A stretch of 64,000 bases of DNA from Tepidamorphaceae bacterium (GTDB lineage: Bacteria; Pseudomonadota; Alphaproteobacteria; Rhizobiales; Tepidamorphaceae). The stretch is taken from the NCBI GenBank assembly GCA_028279445.1, contig JANQNT010000023.1, positions 186,001 through 250,000 on the forward strand, written 5' to 3'. Shown here piece by piece: positions 8,126 to 16,428 of this stretch; the first letter of the stretch is position 1, and the number at the start of each line of letters is the position of its first letter. Made by a program: the position numbers and the translations under genes. The notes under the pieces were generated by a model. The model did not search any database. It saw only the letters and a program-made list of their open reading frames with translations, and was not told the DNA's origin.

Positions 8126-8525
8126 GCTTATTCCGCTCACGGCGAGTTCGCTCGGACAATGTCCGCGCTCACCGCCTCCGCGAGGGCGGCCTGACCGGCC
8201 GGGCACGCAGTCGCGTGCCGGGTGCCCCAAACTCGGTCCGAGCAGGATGATGCCGCGAGGGTGAGGCCCGTCTCAACGATTGGTCCAGTGGACCAATCGT
8301 AGGGCCGAACGCCCGAGGCCCTAGCCGAGGGCCGGCAGGAAAAGTGGGAGCCGGTTTTTGGACAAGCCGAGCGGCCGGCAAAAAATGAAACCGGCGAAGC
8401 CGGCAAGCGCGACGGCGCGCCCGGCCGAAAGGCCGCGCCCGCGCAGGCGTCGATCCCGGACGGCACGGAGTGCCTTGGCACGATGTGCCTGATCCGGGAT
8501 TGACTTGCCGTGAGCGAAATAGAAC
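8126..8525. repeat. intergenic repeat tract A (mosaic element)
   Basis: This roughly 400-bp non-coding tract starts with TATTCCGCTCACGGCGAG and ends with the near inverse TTGCCGTGAGCGAAATAGAA. Inside are a ggcctgaccggccgggca module (8186-8230), a palindrome at 8276-8300 with 11-bp arms and a 3-nt loop, a GTGGGAGCCGGTTTTTGGAC block, and a CCCGGA...TCCGGG hairpin (8456-8500). The same modules return in tracts B to G. No plausible gene is inside. It separates convergent genes, so terminator function is possible. Confidence 0.8.
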
Positions 8526-8532
8526 CCGACGC

Positions 8533-8850
8533 CTATTCCGGCGGAAACTGTTGCTGGCAGAAGGCAATCGCGCGGGCGCGGAAACTGTCGGCCTGGGCTG
8601 CATCGATGACGCCATCGGCGATCATCTTGTCGACGTGGCCGGCGCGCTCGGCGATACAGGCGGCAAGCTCGGGGTTACCCGCCACCTCCGCTTCAGGCGG
8701 CGGGAACAGGTCCTCCCAGTGGAACGCCACGAGAATGGCAATCCCCACCACCAGCACGCAGGCCGCCACCAGCCGCCCTCCGGGACCGTCGATGAAGTGC
8801 TGAGGCTGGGCGCTGGCTTCGATACCGGTCTTGTTCATGTCATCCGCCAT
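8533..8850 (-). CDS. small single-span membrane protein of the FDH cluster
   Basis: The 105-residue protein has one membrane helix (about residues 28-46, LVAACVLVVGIAILVAF) and then a short extracytoplasmic domain with two cysteines (LAACIAER, AFCQQQFPPE). It begins 5 bp after the DUF6352 stop and is the last gene of the long minus-strand FDH block. A second ATG four codons in has a better GGCGGA site. I do not recognise a named family; location and the cysteine pair suggest a small periplasm-facing accessory protein. Confidence 0.65.
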   Translation of the reverse strand: MADDMNKTGIEASAQPQHFIDGPGGRLVAACVLVVGIAILVAFHWEDLFPPPEAEVAGNPELAACIAERAGHVDKMIADGVIDAAQADSFRARAIAFCQQQFPPE

Positions 8851-8855
8851 TGCGT

Positions 8856-9899
8856 TCAGGCCTGCCGCGCCAGGGGCAGGTTGGTGAGAAGGTTCTGCGG
8901 CTTGACGCGCAGGCGCCGGCCGCCGGTCATGGCGACACCGAGATACACCGGCTTGCGCCGCATGCTGTCGCGCACCGCGTTGTGATCGCGGATCTCCATG
9001 CGGAACAGTCCGATGATCTGTTCGAGGGTGTCGCTGGGGATGTTCTCGCCCGTGTAGAGCGCGTTGAGGATGCGGGTGGATTCAGCATCCAGCCCGACAT
9101 GCCATGACCAGCGCTCGTCCTTGATCGACTGCATCGGCTGGATGCGCGTCTCCAGTCCCAGGAAATGCTGCACCCAGCTTTCCATGACGCGGGCGAAGCC
9201 GTCGAGGGCCGGCTGGGTGAAGCGGAAGTCGACAACCGTGTCGAAGCGGTCGGAGCGCTCCCAGTAGATCGCCGCATTGTCCTCGTCGAGAACATCGAGC
9301 GAGACCTGCGGTGTCGTGCTGGTCTCGACCAGTAGCTGGCCTAACCCGCCCATGCCGCCACTGCGGGCGTACATCTCGACGATCTCCGCGTCCGCCAGCA
9401 TGACGCGGCTGTCATCGAGGCTGACGGTCTGCTCGCGGAACAGCAGTTCCGCCGCGCGCAGCCGGATGGGGTCGCCGACCCGGCCGAGGATGTTGCACAG
9501 GATCGCGTGCACCATCTGGTCGACGAAAGCGACGGGAAGCGGCGGCGCATCGGCGCCGGAGAACAGCGCATGATAGGCGGCTTCCAGCGTGCCGTGGCGC
9601 AGCAGGTGATCACGGAAGTCCAGCACCACCCGATAGTTGTCGGCCACGTCGGTATCGGCGAGTGCGGCAAGCTCGGCCGGCGACACGGTGCGGAACGGTT
9701 CGGCCATCATGGCATCGAACAGCGTGTGCTCCGCCTTACAACTCTCGTCGGTGGGGTGAACCTCTGGGCGGGTGTAGTAGGCGCGCAGGAAATCCTCGGT
9801 CACCTCAAGGCGGCCGGAGGCGTCGATGCGCAGGAGCTGGTAGCCGGCGGATCGCCAGAAATCGCGCCCGACCTGCCGTGTCTCGACATCAATCGCCAT
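8856..9899 (-). CDS. DUF6352 family protein
   Basis: The frame is open further upstream, but coding character begins at MAIDVETRQVGRDFW, so the ATG at 9899 (or the one at 9908) is taken, giving 347 residues and an 11-20 bp overlap with DUF6505. Features include YTRPEVHPTDESCKAEHTLFDAM, a helical middle, and VYLGVAMTGGRRLRVKPQNLLTNLPL at the end. No signal peptide, membrane span or metal motif is seen. In Hyphomicrobiales this family sits in the FDH cluster beside DUF6505 and the ligase-like gene. Function is unknown. Confidence 0.75.
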   Translation of the reverse strand: MAIDVETRQVGRDFWRSAGYQLLRIDASGRLEVTEDFLRAYYTRPEVHPTDESCKAEHTLFDAMMAEPFRTVSPAELAALADTDVADNYRVVLDFRDHLLRHGTLEAAYHALFSGADAPPLPVAFVDQMVHAILCNILGRVGDPIRLRAAELLFREQTVSLDDSRVMLADAEIVEMYARSGGMGGLGQLLVETSTTPQVSLDVLDEDNAAIYWERSDRFDTVVDFRFTQPALDGFARVMESWVQHFLGLETRIQPMQSIKDERWSWHVGLDAESTRILNALYTGENIPSDTLEQIIGLFRMEIRDHNAVRDSMRRKPVYLGVAMTGGRRLRVKPQNLLTNLPLARQA

Positions 9900-10371
9900 C
9901 GACCACATCCCAGATACGCGTATGGAGCGGCTTGGAGGGTGGCGTAACGGTTCGGAACTCCTCGCGGATGGCGCCGGTGTTATCGTGCGAGCGGCGCACC
10001 GTGAACACCGTATTGATCGGCGCCTCGGCGACAAGATCAGCGGCGAAGGCAATCTCCTCGCGTGCCGCCGGCAGCGCCGCGTCCATGTCCGGCGCGCCGT
10101 AGCAATCGCAAAAATGCGTGGCCAGCGCATCGGCCAGCCGGTCGTGTTCGTCCGGCTCCACCTCGGCCACGGTGGCGAAGGTGGCGCGGCCGAAGCTCTC
10201 CAGCGACAGGAAGCCGTTGGCGAAAGCCTGCTTGACCTTGCCTGTCACCTCTTCGGGCGCAAGTTCGGCAAACGCGAACGCGCCGGACACCGCCCATTCA
10301 TCGGGGCCCGCGCTGGCCTCGAAGACGTGCTCGTCGGACTGGTCGAAGCGGATGGTGCGCAGCAGTTTCAC
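9889..10371 (-). CDS. DUF6505 family protein
   Basis: The 160-residue protein begins MKLLRTIRFDQSDEHVFE and continues AEPDEWAVSG-like, GFLSLESFGRATFATVAEV, HFCDCYGAP and INTVFTVRRSHDNTGAIREEFRTV. It overlaps the ligase-like gene by four bases upstream and DUF6352 downstream, so the three are translated together. The family is known only from FDH neighbourhoods. No enzymatic motif is apparent. Confidence 0.75.
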   Translation of the reverse strand: MKLLRTIRFDQSDEHVFEASAGPDEWAVSGAFAFAELAPEEVTGKVKQAFANGFLSLESFGRATFATVAEVEPDEHDRLADALATHFCDCYGAPDMDAALPAAREEIAFAADLVAEAPINTVFTVRRSHDNTGAIREEFRTVTPPSKPLHTRIWDVVDGD

Positions 10372-11132
10372 GATGCCGGCTCCGGCAGCAGGTCGGCTTC
10401 ACGTTCCGCGGCCGTCATCGCGTCAAGCGACGTCACGGTGCCGTCCGCCTGCTTGAGGAGCGCGGCGCCGTTGTCGTCCAACCCAATGAAGGTACCGCTC
10501 ACCTGCGAGCCGCCGTGGGTGAAGCTCGCCTCCTTGCGGTAATGGTCGGCACGGAAGACGTAAGCCTCATGCACCGGGCGGAAACCGTCCTCCTCCCAGG
10601 TGTGGAACCAGGTCAGCAGGTGGTGAGCGAAGGATTCGACAAGCTGTGTTGCGGCGATATCGCCGCAGCCTTCCTCGACGAAGCTCGTCTTGTCCGGATT
10701 GAGGCCGGGATCGGGGCTGGCGCCCTCGTCCTGCAGGGTTGCCTTGAGGCCCAGCACGATCCAGTGCGGCGCGCCGATATCATCGTCGTTGTCGGCCACC
10801 GCCATGCGCAGTCCACCGACCCGCGCGCCGTTCAGGTTGAGGGTCATCGGCCAGCCGAAGGTCAGCGCCACCTCCGGCGGGCTGAGGGCGCCGAAGCACT
10901 CAGAGAACGCCACCTGCGCCACAAAGGCCGCCTGGGCCGTCGCGGCTCTTGGCACATCCGGCTCCAGCACCACCGCCACGTCCAGCACATCCGGCGCCAG
11001 CGACCACAGCAGGTCGCCGGCTTCCAGCTTCCCCGCGCGGGCGCCAGCGACAGCGCCGGCGAACACATCGTCGCCGGTCACCACGGCGTGGCCGGTGATC
11101 AGCGGAGGAAACCGGGGTTCGTGCGCATCCAT
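10368..11132 (-). CDS. biotin/lipoate-protein-ligase-fold protein, catalytic residues not conserved
   Basis: The start is placed at MDAHEPRFPPL (11132), giving 254 residues. The order of blocks follows the BirA/LplA fold: DLLWSLAPDVLDVAVVLEP, then FGWPMTLNLNGARVGGLRMA (equivalent to the WPNDLY...KLAGIL region), a central SF..HLLTWF helix, and an SH3-like C-terminal part (GTFIGLDDNGAALLKQADG). Compared with BirA, the GRGR loop is absent and the conserved Lys of KLAGIL aligns with Arg. It may bind a cofactor or protein without acylating it. It lies between DUF6494 and DUF6505 in the FDH block. Confidence 0.72.
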   Translation of the reverse strand: MDAHEPRFPPLITGHAVVTGDDVFAGAVAGARAGKLEAGDLLWSLAPDVLDVAVVLEPDVPRAATAQAAFVAQVAFSECFGALSPPEVALTFGWPMTLNLNGARVGGLRMAVADNDDDIGAPHWIVLGLKATLQDEGASPDPGLNPDKTSFVEEGCGDIAATQLVESFAHHLLTWFHTWEEDGFRPVHEAYVFRADHYRKEASFTHGGSQVSGTFIGLDDNGAALLKQADGTVTSLDAMTAAEREADLLPEPAS

Positions 11133-11159
11133 GAATACTGATGAAGACCGGCCGGCCAC

Positions 11160-11339
11160 CTAGCCGCCGATCGTATCCTCGATAACGTGGTGCAGATCGG
11201 TCCCTTCCGCGGTCAGCACGACCTTGACCTTCAGGGGTGCGTTGCCCTGGCGCAGCAGTGCCTCGATCTCGCGCTGCGAGGTGACACCCACCTGCTTGAG
11301 GAACTTGCGGATGGCCATGTTCATCTTGTCTTCGTCCAT
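11160..11339 (-). CDS. DUF6494 small protein (59 aa)
   Basis: Reading from ATG at 11339 gives 59 residues beginning MDEDKMNMAIRKFLKQVGVT and ending in IEDTIGG with TAG at 11160-11162. The pattern MxMxIRKFLKxVGVTSQREIE matches DUF6494. It is a short helical cytosolic protein between the protease and ligase-like genes. GGAGACGACG precedes the start. Function is unknown. Confidence 0.75.
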   Translation of the reverse strand: MDEDKMNMAIRKFLKQVGVTSQREIEALLRQGNAPLKVKVVLTAEGTDLHHVIEDTIGG

Positions 11340-11399
11340 CGTCGTCTCCGTTTTGTTGTCTCGGGTGTGATCGCGGGCCAGCCCCTGGAGTTCAGGACC

Positions 11400-12353
11400 C
11401 TAGCGCGCGTCGATCGGGATTTCGACTGTCATCGCCTCCCCGTCGCGCAGCACCTCAAGGGGCAACGGCGATCCGGGTTCGGCGAGCGCAAGGGCAGCGC
11501 GCATGTCGGCCGGACCGCGAATCCGCCGGGTGCCGGCCCGAACAATGGTGTCATCGACGCGCAGACCGGCGCGTTCGGCCGCACCGTCCGGCACCAGGCG
11601 CAGGATCGCCGCGCCGCTCTGTCCGGTCTCGCCGCGCGCCGGGGCCGGGCGCAGCGTCATCCCCGCGGCGGCCGGGCGGAACACGCCCTGGGTCAGCAGG
11701 CTTTCGGTCACCCGGCGCGCCAGGCGCGACGACACGGCGAAGTTGACGCCGATATTGGCGTCCGACTGCTTGGTGAAGATCGCCGACAGGAGACCGGCGA
11801 GCTTGCCGTCCGCGGTCACCAGCGCGCCGCCGGACATGCCGGGATTGACGGCCGCATCGGTCTGCACGAAATCCTCCACCGCGTTGAAACCCGCCCCGGA
11901 GCGCCCCATCGCGGAGACCACGCCGCAGGTGATGCTGAGATCGAGCCCGAAGGCGTTGCCGAGGGCACAGACCGGCATGCCGGGCATCGGCTCCTCGTCG
12001 GCCCACTCAAGCGCCGGCATCGGCTCCTCGATGCGCAGCAATGCGATGTCCGTTGCAGGATTGGCCGGCCCCAGCGTGGCGGTCATGACATTGCCCTGCC
12101 AGTCGCGCACCAAGACCTTCTGCGCCTGCCCCAGCACATGGGCTGCGGTGACGATCCACTGGCCATCGCCGATAACGACGCCCGAGCCTTCCGGTTCGGC
12201 TGCATCGGGCGGGCGTCCAGGCCACACCGGCAACACCGAGACGACGGATTCACGGGCCGCCTGCAAGACGCCGGAGGAGACGGATTCCGCAGAAGCGGCG
12301 AGCGGCGACAGCGACAACAGCGCGGCGAGAACCGCCGCACGGACACGGTACAC
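11400..12353 (-). CDS. exported trypsin-like serine protease with PDZ-like C-terminus (S1C)
   Basis: The 317-residue protein has a signal peptide (about residues 1-22, cleaved near ASAES) and a trypsin-fold domain with an intact triad: H72 in TAAHVL, D102 in TDIALLRI and S174 in NPGMSGGAL. A C-terminal PDZ-like domain (about 225-315: AGLRVDDTIVRAGTRRIRG) follows. It belongs to the HtrA/DegP-like S1C group but with only one PDZ. Placed within the FDH block, it could police or process periplasmic FDH components. That role is inference. Confidence 0.85.
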   Translation of the reverse strand: MYRVRAAVLAALLSLSPLAASAESVSSGVLQAARESVVSVLPVWPGRPPDAAEPEGSGVVIGDGQWIVTAAHVLGQAQKVLVRDWQGNVMTATLGPANPATDIALLRIEEPMPALEWADEEPMPGMPVCALGNAFGLDLSITCGVVSAMGRSGAGFNAVEDFVQTDAAVNPGMSGGALVTADGKLAGLLSAIFTKQSDANIGVNFAVSSRLARRVTESLLTQGVFRPAAAGMTLRPAPARGETGQSGAAILRLVPDGAAERAGLRVDDTIVRAGTRRIRGPADMRAALALAEPGSPLPLEVLRDGEAMTVEIPIDAR

Positions 12354-12368
12354 GGGCGTCCCGAACGT

Positions 12369-12497
12369 CTACAGTCGAACCGCGCCGGTCTGCGACTGGA
12401 ACGTCGCCTCCGCGGATTTGTCGAGGCTGGTCAGCACGGCGTAGGCGCCGAAGCCGATGACCACCATGACGACCAAACTTGCTGCAAATGCCTTCAT
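12369..12497 (-). CDS. 42-aa single-span membrane peptide of the FDH cluster
   Basis: A short frame from ATG 12497 to TAG 12369 encodes 42 residues: an N-terminal membrane helix (MKAFAASLVVMVVIGFGAYA), then LTSLDKSAEATFQSQTGAVRL. GCAGGGAGTGAAGGC upstream gives a good ribosome site. It lies 15 bp before the protease gene and about 57 bp after the cytochrome gene. I do not recognise a family. Its size and single helix fit a small subunit of a membrane oxidoreductase, but nothing proves this. Confidence 0.6.
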   Translation of the reverse strand: MKAFAASLVVMVVIGFGAYAVLTSLDKSAEATFQSQTGAVRL

Positions 12498-12554
12498 GCC
12501 TTCACTCCCTGCACGATTATGTCGGTCAGCACCACCGACAGGTCAATACGAGCC

Positions 12555-14021
12555 TCACTGATTGCCTTGCGAGCCGCTGCGGGCTTCATCATCCGCCGGC
12601 TCGGTCGCGCGCTTCAGGAAGGCGACCAGCGCATCGAGATCGGCCGTGCTGCTGATCTTCTGAAGCGGCATCTTCGAGCCCGGCGTCACCACGTCAGGAC
12701 CTTCGGCGAACAGGCGGTGGATCGTCTCCTCGGTCCACACCAGATCGATACCGGTGAGCGCATCGGAATAGCTGTAGCCCGGCTGGGTGCCGGCGCGGCG
12801 GCCGAAAATCCGGTACAGCGTGGGGCCGGCACGGTTGGCGCCGTCCGGCGTCAGCGTGTGGCAAACGCTGCACTTGCGCGCGAACTGACGCTCGCCGGGA
12901 TCCATGTCGGCATCGAGCTGGAAACGGCGGGGAAATTCGCCGAGCGGCGGCTCGAAGTCCTGCCGCGGCGTGATCTGCCAAGCGAAAGCGGCATCGTCCA
13001 GACCGGCCAGAATGGCCGCCGCCGCATCGGGCATCAGTCCAGCGCCCCAGACCGGGCCGTTGGGATTTTCGAAGGTGTGCAGCAGGATCCAGTCGATGGT
13101 GCGGTAGAGGCGCACGGTGCCATCGGCTCCGCCCAGCAGCGCTACCTGCCCGTTGGCCGCGACCGCGCCGGACAGGATCGGGCCCTTGTGGACCGCCAGA
13201 TCGACGACAACCTCGCGTGCCTCGATGTCGATGACGCCGGTGGAGCCGTCCAGCGCGCCGAACAGCAGCGTCTCGCCGTCCGGCAGCGCGCGCAGCACGT
13301 TGACGCCCCAGCCGTGCCGGTGGATCAGCGACGGCTCGCCGTCCAGGTCGACCGGCCAGGCGCGAATGGTGCCGTCATAGGCGGCGGAATACAGCAGTTC
13401 GCCGTCGGCTGAGAAGGCCACGTCGTTGACGTTGCCGCGATGGCCCTCGAGCGCGGCGATCTCGGTCAGGCTCTCCAGGTCGTAGAGGCGCACCTTCTGG
13501 TCCCAGCCGGCGGACGCGGCGAAGCGCCCGTCGGGAGAGACGTCCACCGCCAGCACCTTGGCGCCGGTGCCTTCGAAGCGCGCCAGCAGCGTGCCGTCCG
13601 TCAGGTCCCAGACGGCCACCGTGCCATCATCGCTGCCGGTGACCGCGCGGCGGGCACCCGGCACGAAGGCGGCATCGTTGACGGCCGCGTCATGGCCCTG
13701 CAGATGGGCCAGCTCGCGTGCCTTGCCGCCCTCCAGCGCCCAATGGATGGCGGTGTAGTCGAAGGAGGCGGTCAGCACGAAGCCGCCATCGGGCGAGATG
13801 GTCACCGCGCGTACCGGGCCGCCATGGGCCTCGAGCCGGGCGGGAATGGTGCGGGAGGTCGGATGCACCGGCATGGTGCCGGTCTCGGCGCCAGGCTGCG
13901 GCGAGGTGGTCACGCCCGAACCGTGGGCGGCCAAGGGCACGATCGGCACGCCCACGAGCAGCGCACAGACGATCGACGCGATGTGTCTGACGGCGGCCTG
14001 ACCCATGGCGCGCTGATCCAT
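12555..14021 (-). CDS. WD40 beta-propeller fused to cytochrome c, FDH-associated
   Basis: This exported 488-residue protein has a signal sequence around residues 12-32 (an internal ATG at residue 6 is an alternative start). About seven WD40-type blades span residues 60-350, visible as recurring SPDG.. and DGTVAVWDL units. A C-terminal class I cytochrome c domain has the heme site CSVCH at 384-388 and a Met ligand in SKMPL near 451. It lies directly downstream of FDH gamma. It may accept electrons from the FDH quinone/cytochrome b branch or act as a redox-sensing scaffold in the periplasm. Confidence 0.85.
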   Translation of the reverse strand: MDQRAMGQAAVRHIASIVCALLVGVPIVPLAAHGSGVTTSPQPGAETGTMPVHPTSRTIPARLEAHGGPVRAVTISPDGGFVLTASFDYTAIHWALEGGKARELAHLQGHDAAVNDAAFVPGARRAVTGSDDGTVAVWDLTDGTLLARFEGTGAKVLAVDVSPDGRFAASAGWDQKVRLYDLESLTEIAALEGHRGNVNDVAFSADGELLYSAAYDGTIRAWPVDLDGEPSLIHRHGWGVNVLRALPDGETLLFGALDGSTGVIDIEAREVVVDLAVHKGPILSGAVAANGQVALLGGADGTVRLYRTIDWILLHTFENPNGPVWGAGLMPDAAAAILAGLDDAAFAWQITPRQDFEPPLGEFPRRFQLDADMDPGERQFARKCSVCHTLTPDGANRAGPTLYRIFGRRAGTQPGYSYSDALTGIDLVWTEETIHRLFAEGPDVVTPGSKMPLQKISSTADLDALVAFLKRATEPADDEARSGSQGNQ

Positions 14022-14084
14022 CTTGCGTATTGCGTGGCCGTGGAGCGGGGCAAACAGGCGCCCCGGCCGTGCCCGGGGAAGAGC

Positions 14085-15263
14085 CTACTCCGCCGGCGCC
14101 GGCATCTTGCCGCCGGGCTTGTCGGTGTCGGTGCGGGCTTCCTCGGCCATCACCTCCTCGACCCACAGGCTGTGATGCTCCTTGGCCCAGTTGACGTCAA
14201 CCTCGCCGGAGCCCATGGCGTCGAAGGCACCCTCCATACCGACCGACCCGATGTAGATATGTGCGATCACCACCGCGATCATGAACACCGCGACCATGGT
14301 GTGCCAGGCCTGCGCGAACTGCATTTCCTGGATCGGCGTCAGGTCGGTGGGCAGGTTGAAGCCGAAGTTGTTCAGGAACACGAAGGTCTTGGCGAACATC
14401 GCGTATTCGAACGGGAACATCAGCGCCCAGCCGGACAGCGAGATCGACCCACCTCCGACAATCACCAGCCAGAACAGGATCTTCTGACCGGCATTGAACT
14501 TGCGTGCTGGCGGGTGCGAACCCTTGGTGAACATGCCGCCGCCCTTCGACAGCCAGACCAGATCGGTCTTGTTGGGAATGTTGTTGGCGATCCAGGCGAC
14601 GAAGACGATGCCGATGGCCAGCATGAAAGCGAAAGCCAGATAGTTGTGCAGGTATTTGCCGGCATAGGTGATGGCGCCGAAGATCTCCGGACCGACCACG
14701 GGCAGGATGATGTAGCGGCCGTAGAGGATGTTCAGCCCGGTGAGCGCCAGGACGATGAACGATACCGCCAGCAACCAATGGCCGAAGCGCTCGAAATCGT
14801 TGAACCGGGTGATCGTCTTGCCCGACTTGCCCGCGTCGATCCTGATGCGCCCACGCAGCAGGAAGAACGCCGCCAGCGCGACGATCATGCCGACGATGCC
14901 CCAGACCGAATAGGTCGACAGGGGACCGTTGCGGAAATTGCGCCAGTTCTCGCCATGCGACTGGACCAGGACACCGGCCTGCTTGTCGGGAATCGAGACG
15001 GTTCCCTGCACGCCGCGGCGCACATCGCGCCACTTGTCGGAAATCGGATTGGTGCCCAGCGAATCGCCTGGAACCGCCCCGCCCTCAAGCTCTTCCATCA
15101 GCTCCGGCGACAGGCTCTGCTGGGCCGTCGCGTCATGGGCGAGCGCGACGCAGAAGATCAGGCCAAGTCCCAGTGCCACGGCAGGACCCGCCCGTACCGG
15201 CAGCGCCGCCAGGGCGCGCAGAACCACAATCATCCGTGTTGCCAGTGTTGCCAGTCGAGCCAT
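14085..15263 (-). CDS. fdoI: formate dehydrogenase gamma subunit (cytochrome b556)
   Basis: The 392-residue protein has an N-terminal hydrophobic/signal segment and a roughly 90-residue extracytoplasmic part, then the four-helix cytochrome b core from about residue 125 (FGHWLLAVSFIVLALTGLN; HNYLAFAFMLAIG; HTMVAVFMIAVVIAHIYIG). The histidines in these helices are the expected heme b ligands. It anchors the periplasmic FDH and passes electrons to quinone. GGGAGACGGAAG precedes the start. It is longer than E. coli FdoI (about 210 aa) because of the N-terminal extension, which is normal for the alphaproteobacterial type. Confidence 0.92.
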   Translation of the reverse strand: MARLATLATRMIVVLRALAALPVRAGPAVALGLGLIFCVALAHDATAQQSLSPELMEELEGGAVPGDSLGTNPISDKWRDVRRGVQGTVSIPDKQAGVLVQSHGENWRNFRNGPLSTYSVWGIVGMIVALAAFFLLRGRIRIDAGKSGKTITRFNDFERFGHWLLAVSFIVLALTGLNILYGRYIILPVVGPEIFGAITYAGKYLHNYLAFAFMLAIGIVFVAWIANNIPNKTDLVWLSKGGGMFTKGSHPPARKFNAGQKILFWLVIVGGGSISLSGWALMFPFEYAMFAKTFVFLNNFGFNLPTDLTPIQEMQFAQAWHTMVAVFMIAVVIAHIYIGSVGMEGAFDAMGSGEVDVNWAKEHHSLWVEEVMAEEARTDTDKPGGKMPAPAE

Positions 15264-15348
15264 CTTCCGTCTCCCTCAACGGTTGTGCGCCGCCGTGGCG
15301 CAGCGCAGCGTGATCCCAGCGTGTCGAGCCCCTGGGGCCCGTGTCCCC

Positions 15349-15549
15349 CTAGAAATTCTGGATATCGTGACGACCGCGCAGGTTGCTCATCGCCTCTTCG
15401 CTCAGCGGCTCGTCAACGACACCGCCGTAGACACCTGGCTGAAACGTCAGCGGCCGGTTCTGCTCGCTCTCGCGGCAGGCCGACAGGCCCAGCGCAAGCG
15501 CGCAGGCCAAGCCGGCAACCATCCATCTCGTCGTCATATGCTTGGCCAT
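15349..15549 (-). CDS. 66-aa lipoprotein between FDH beta and gamma
   Basis: The frame from ATG 15549 encodes a signal peptide ending in the lipobox LSAC (Cys25), then a short tail (RESEQNRPLTFQPGVYGG, SEEAMSNLRGRHDIQNF). Upstream is GGGGAACGGAA. It lies 85 bp before the gamma gene. It is probably a small membrane-anchored periplasmic protein made with FDH; I know no function for it. Confidence 0.75.
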   Translation of the reverse strand: MAKHMTTRWMVAGLACALALGLSACRESEQNRPLTFQPGVYGGVVDEPLSEEAMSNLRGRHDIQNF

Positions 15550-15756
15550 TTCCGTTCCCCGAAACCGTCTGCGGGCGTGTCGTCGCTGCCTTTCCCGGAC
15601 CGGCGGCCCGCAGACACGTTCTTTGCCCGACGTTCTTTGCTTGTTTTTAGAATTCGTCCAATTAGAGACTAATCTAGCAGCGCAATTGCATCCGGCAATG
15701 CCTTGCGTGGCGTGAATCTGCGCAAATCCGGATATCTGACGGCGCGCGCCGGCGCC

Positions 15757-15792
15757 CAAAAACAAGCGGGGCGACCAGATGGCCGCCCCGCT
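15757..15792 (-). terminator. rho-independent terminator after FDH beta
   Basis: On the minus strand AGCGGGGCG, a 10-nt loop and CGCCCCGCT form a 9-bp GC stem followed by TTGTTTTT. It starts about 25 bp after the FDH beta stop. It should split the FDH block into an upstream torD-to-beta unit and a downstream lipoprotein/gamma unit, or lower expression of the latter. Confidence 0.85.
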
Positions 15793-15816
15793 CCATGTCA
15801 GGTGCAAACGCGCCTA

Positions 15817-16410
15817 TCAGGACGCGCCGCCCGGATAGGCCTTGCCCCAGCCCCAGGCACCGGAGCCGAACCCGCGGGCGACGACGCGCTCGCGATAGAT
15901 GTCCGACACCACGTCGCCGTCGCCGGCCAGCAGCGCCTTGGTCGAGCACATTTCCGCGCAAAGCGGCAGCGTGCCCTCGGCGAGACGGTTGCGGCCGTAC
16001 TTCTGGAACTCCTCGTCGGAGTGGTTGGCCTCCGGACCGCCGGCGCAGAAGGTGCACTTGTCCATCTTGCCGCGGCTGCCGAAGTTGCCGACCTGCGGGA
16101 ACTGCGGCGCGCCGAAGGGGCACGCGTAGAAGCAGTAGCCGCAGCCGATGCACAGGTCCTTGGAATGCAGGACCACGCCTTCCTCGGTCTCGTAGAAGCA
16201 ATCCACCGGGCAGACGGCCATGCATGGCGCGTCCGAACAGTGCATGCAGGCAACCGAGATGGAGCGCTCGCCCTGCTGGCCGTCATTGATGGTGACGACC
16301 CGACGGCGGTTGATGCCCCAAGGCACTTCGTGCTCGTTCTTGCATGCCGTGACGCAGGCGTTGCATTCGATGCAGCGTTCGGCGTCACAGAGGAACTTCA
16401 TTCTAGCCAT
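15817..16410 (-). CDS. fdh3B: formate dehydrogenase FDH3 beta subunit (four 4Fe-4S clusters)
   Basis: The 197-residue iron-sulfur subunit has four Cys groups: CIECNACVTACKNE near residue 13, CMHCSDAPCMAVCPV near 55, CIGCGYCFYACPFG near 87 and CTFCAGG with CAEMC further on. It wires the Mo active site of alpha to heme b of gamma. There is no signal peptide; by analogy with related enzymes it is carried through Tat with alpha. It begins 18 bp after the alpha stop. At 197 aa it is shorter than E. coli FdnH because there is no C-terminal membrane helix. Confidence 0.93.
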   Translation of the reverse strand: MARMKFLCDAERCIECNACVTACKNEHEVPWGINRRRVVTINDGQQGERSISVACMHCSDAPCMAVCPVDCFYETEEGVVLHSKDLCIGCGYCFYACPFGAPQFPQVGNFGSRGKMDKCTFCAGGPEANHSDEEFQKYGRNRLAEGTLPLCAEMCSTKALLAGDGDVVSDIYRERVVARGFGSGAWGWGKAYPGGAS

Positions 16411-16428
16411 TGTTCAAACTCCTCTCGT

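Noticed and set aside
8126-8525. CRISPR array in the repeat tracts
   Set aside because: Modules are irregular in spacing, differ in length and occur in both orientations; there are no equal-length spacers and no cas genes.
11187-15650. Very long plus-strand open frames across the FDH minus-strand genes
   Set aside because: They lie opposite genuine genes and encode Arg/Gly/His-rich low-complexity sequence, as expected for antisense frames in GC-rich DNA.
15651-15670. A third copy of the FDH promoter motif upstream of the lipoprotein-gamma unit
   Set aside because: TTAGAATTCGTCCAATTAGA has a similar AT-rich, partly symmetric look but matches the 14-bp motif too poorly to count as a copy.
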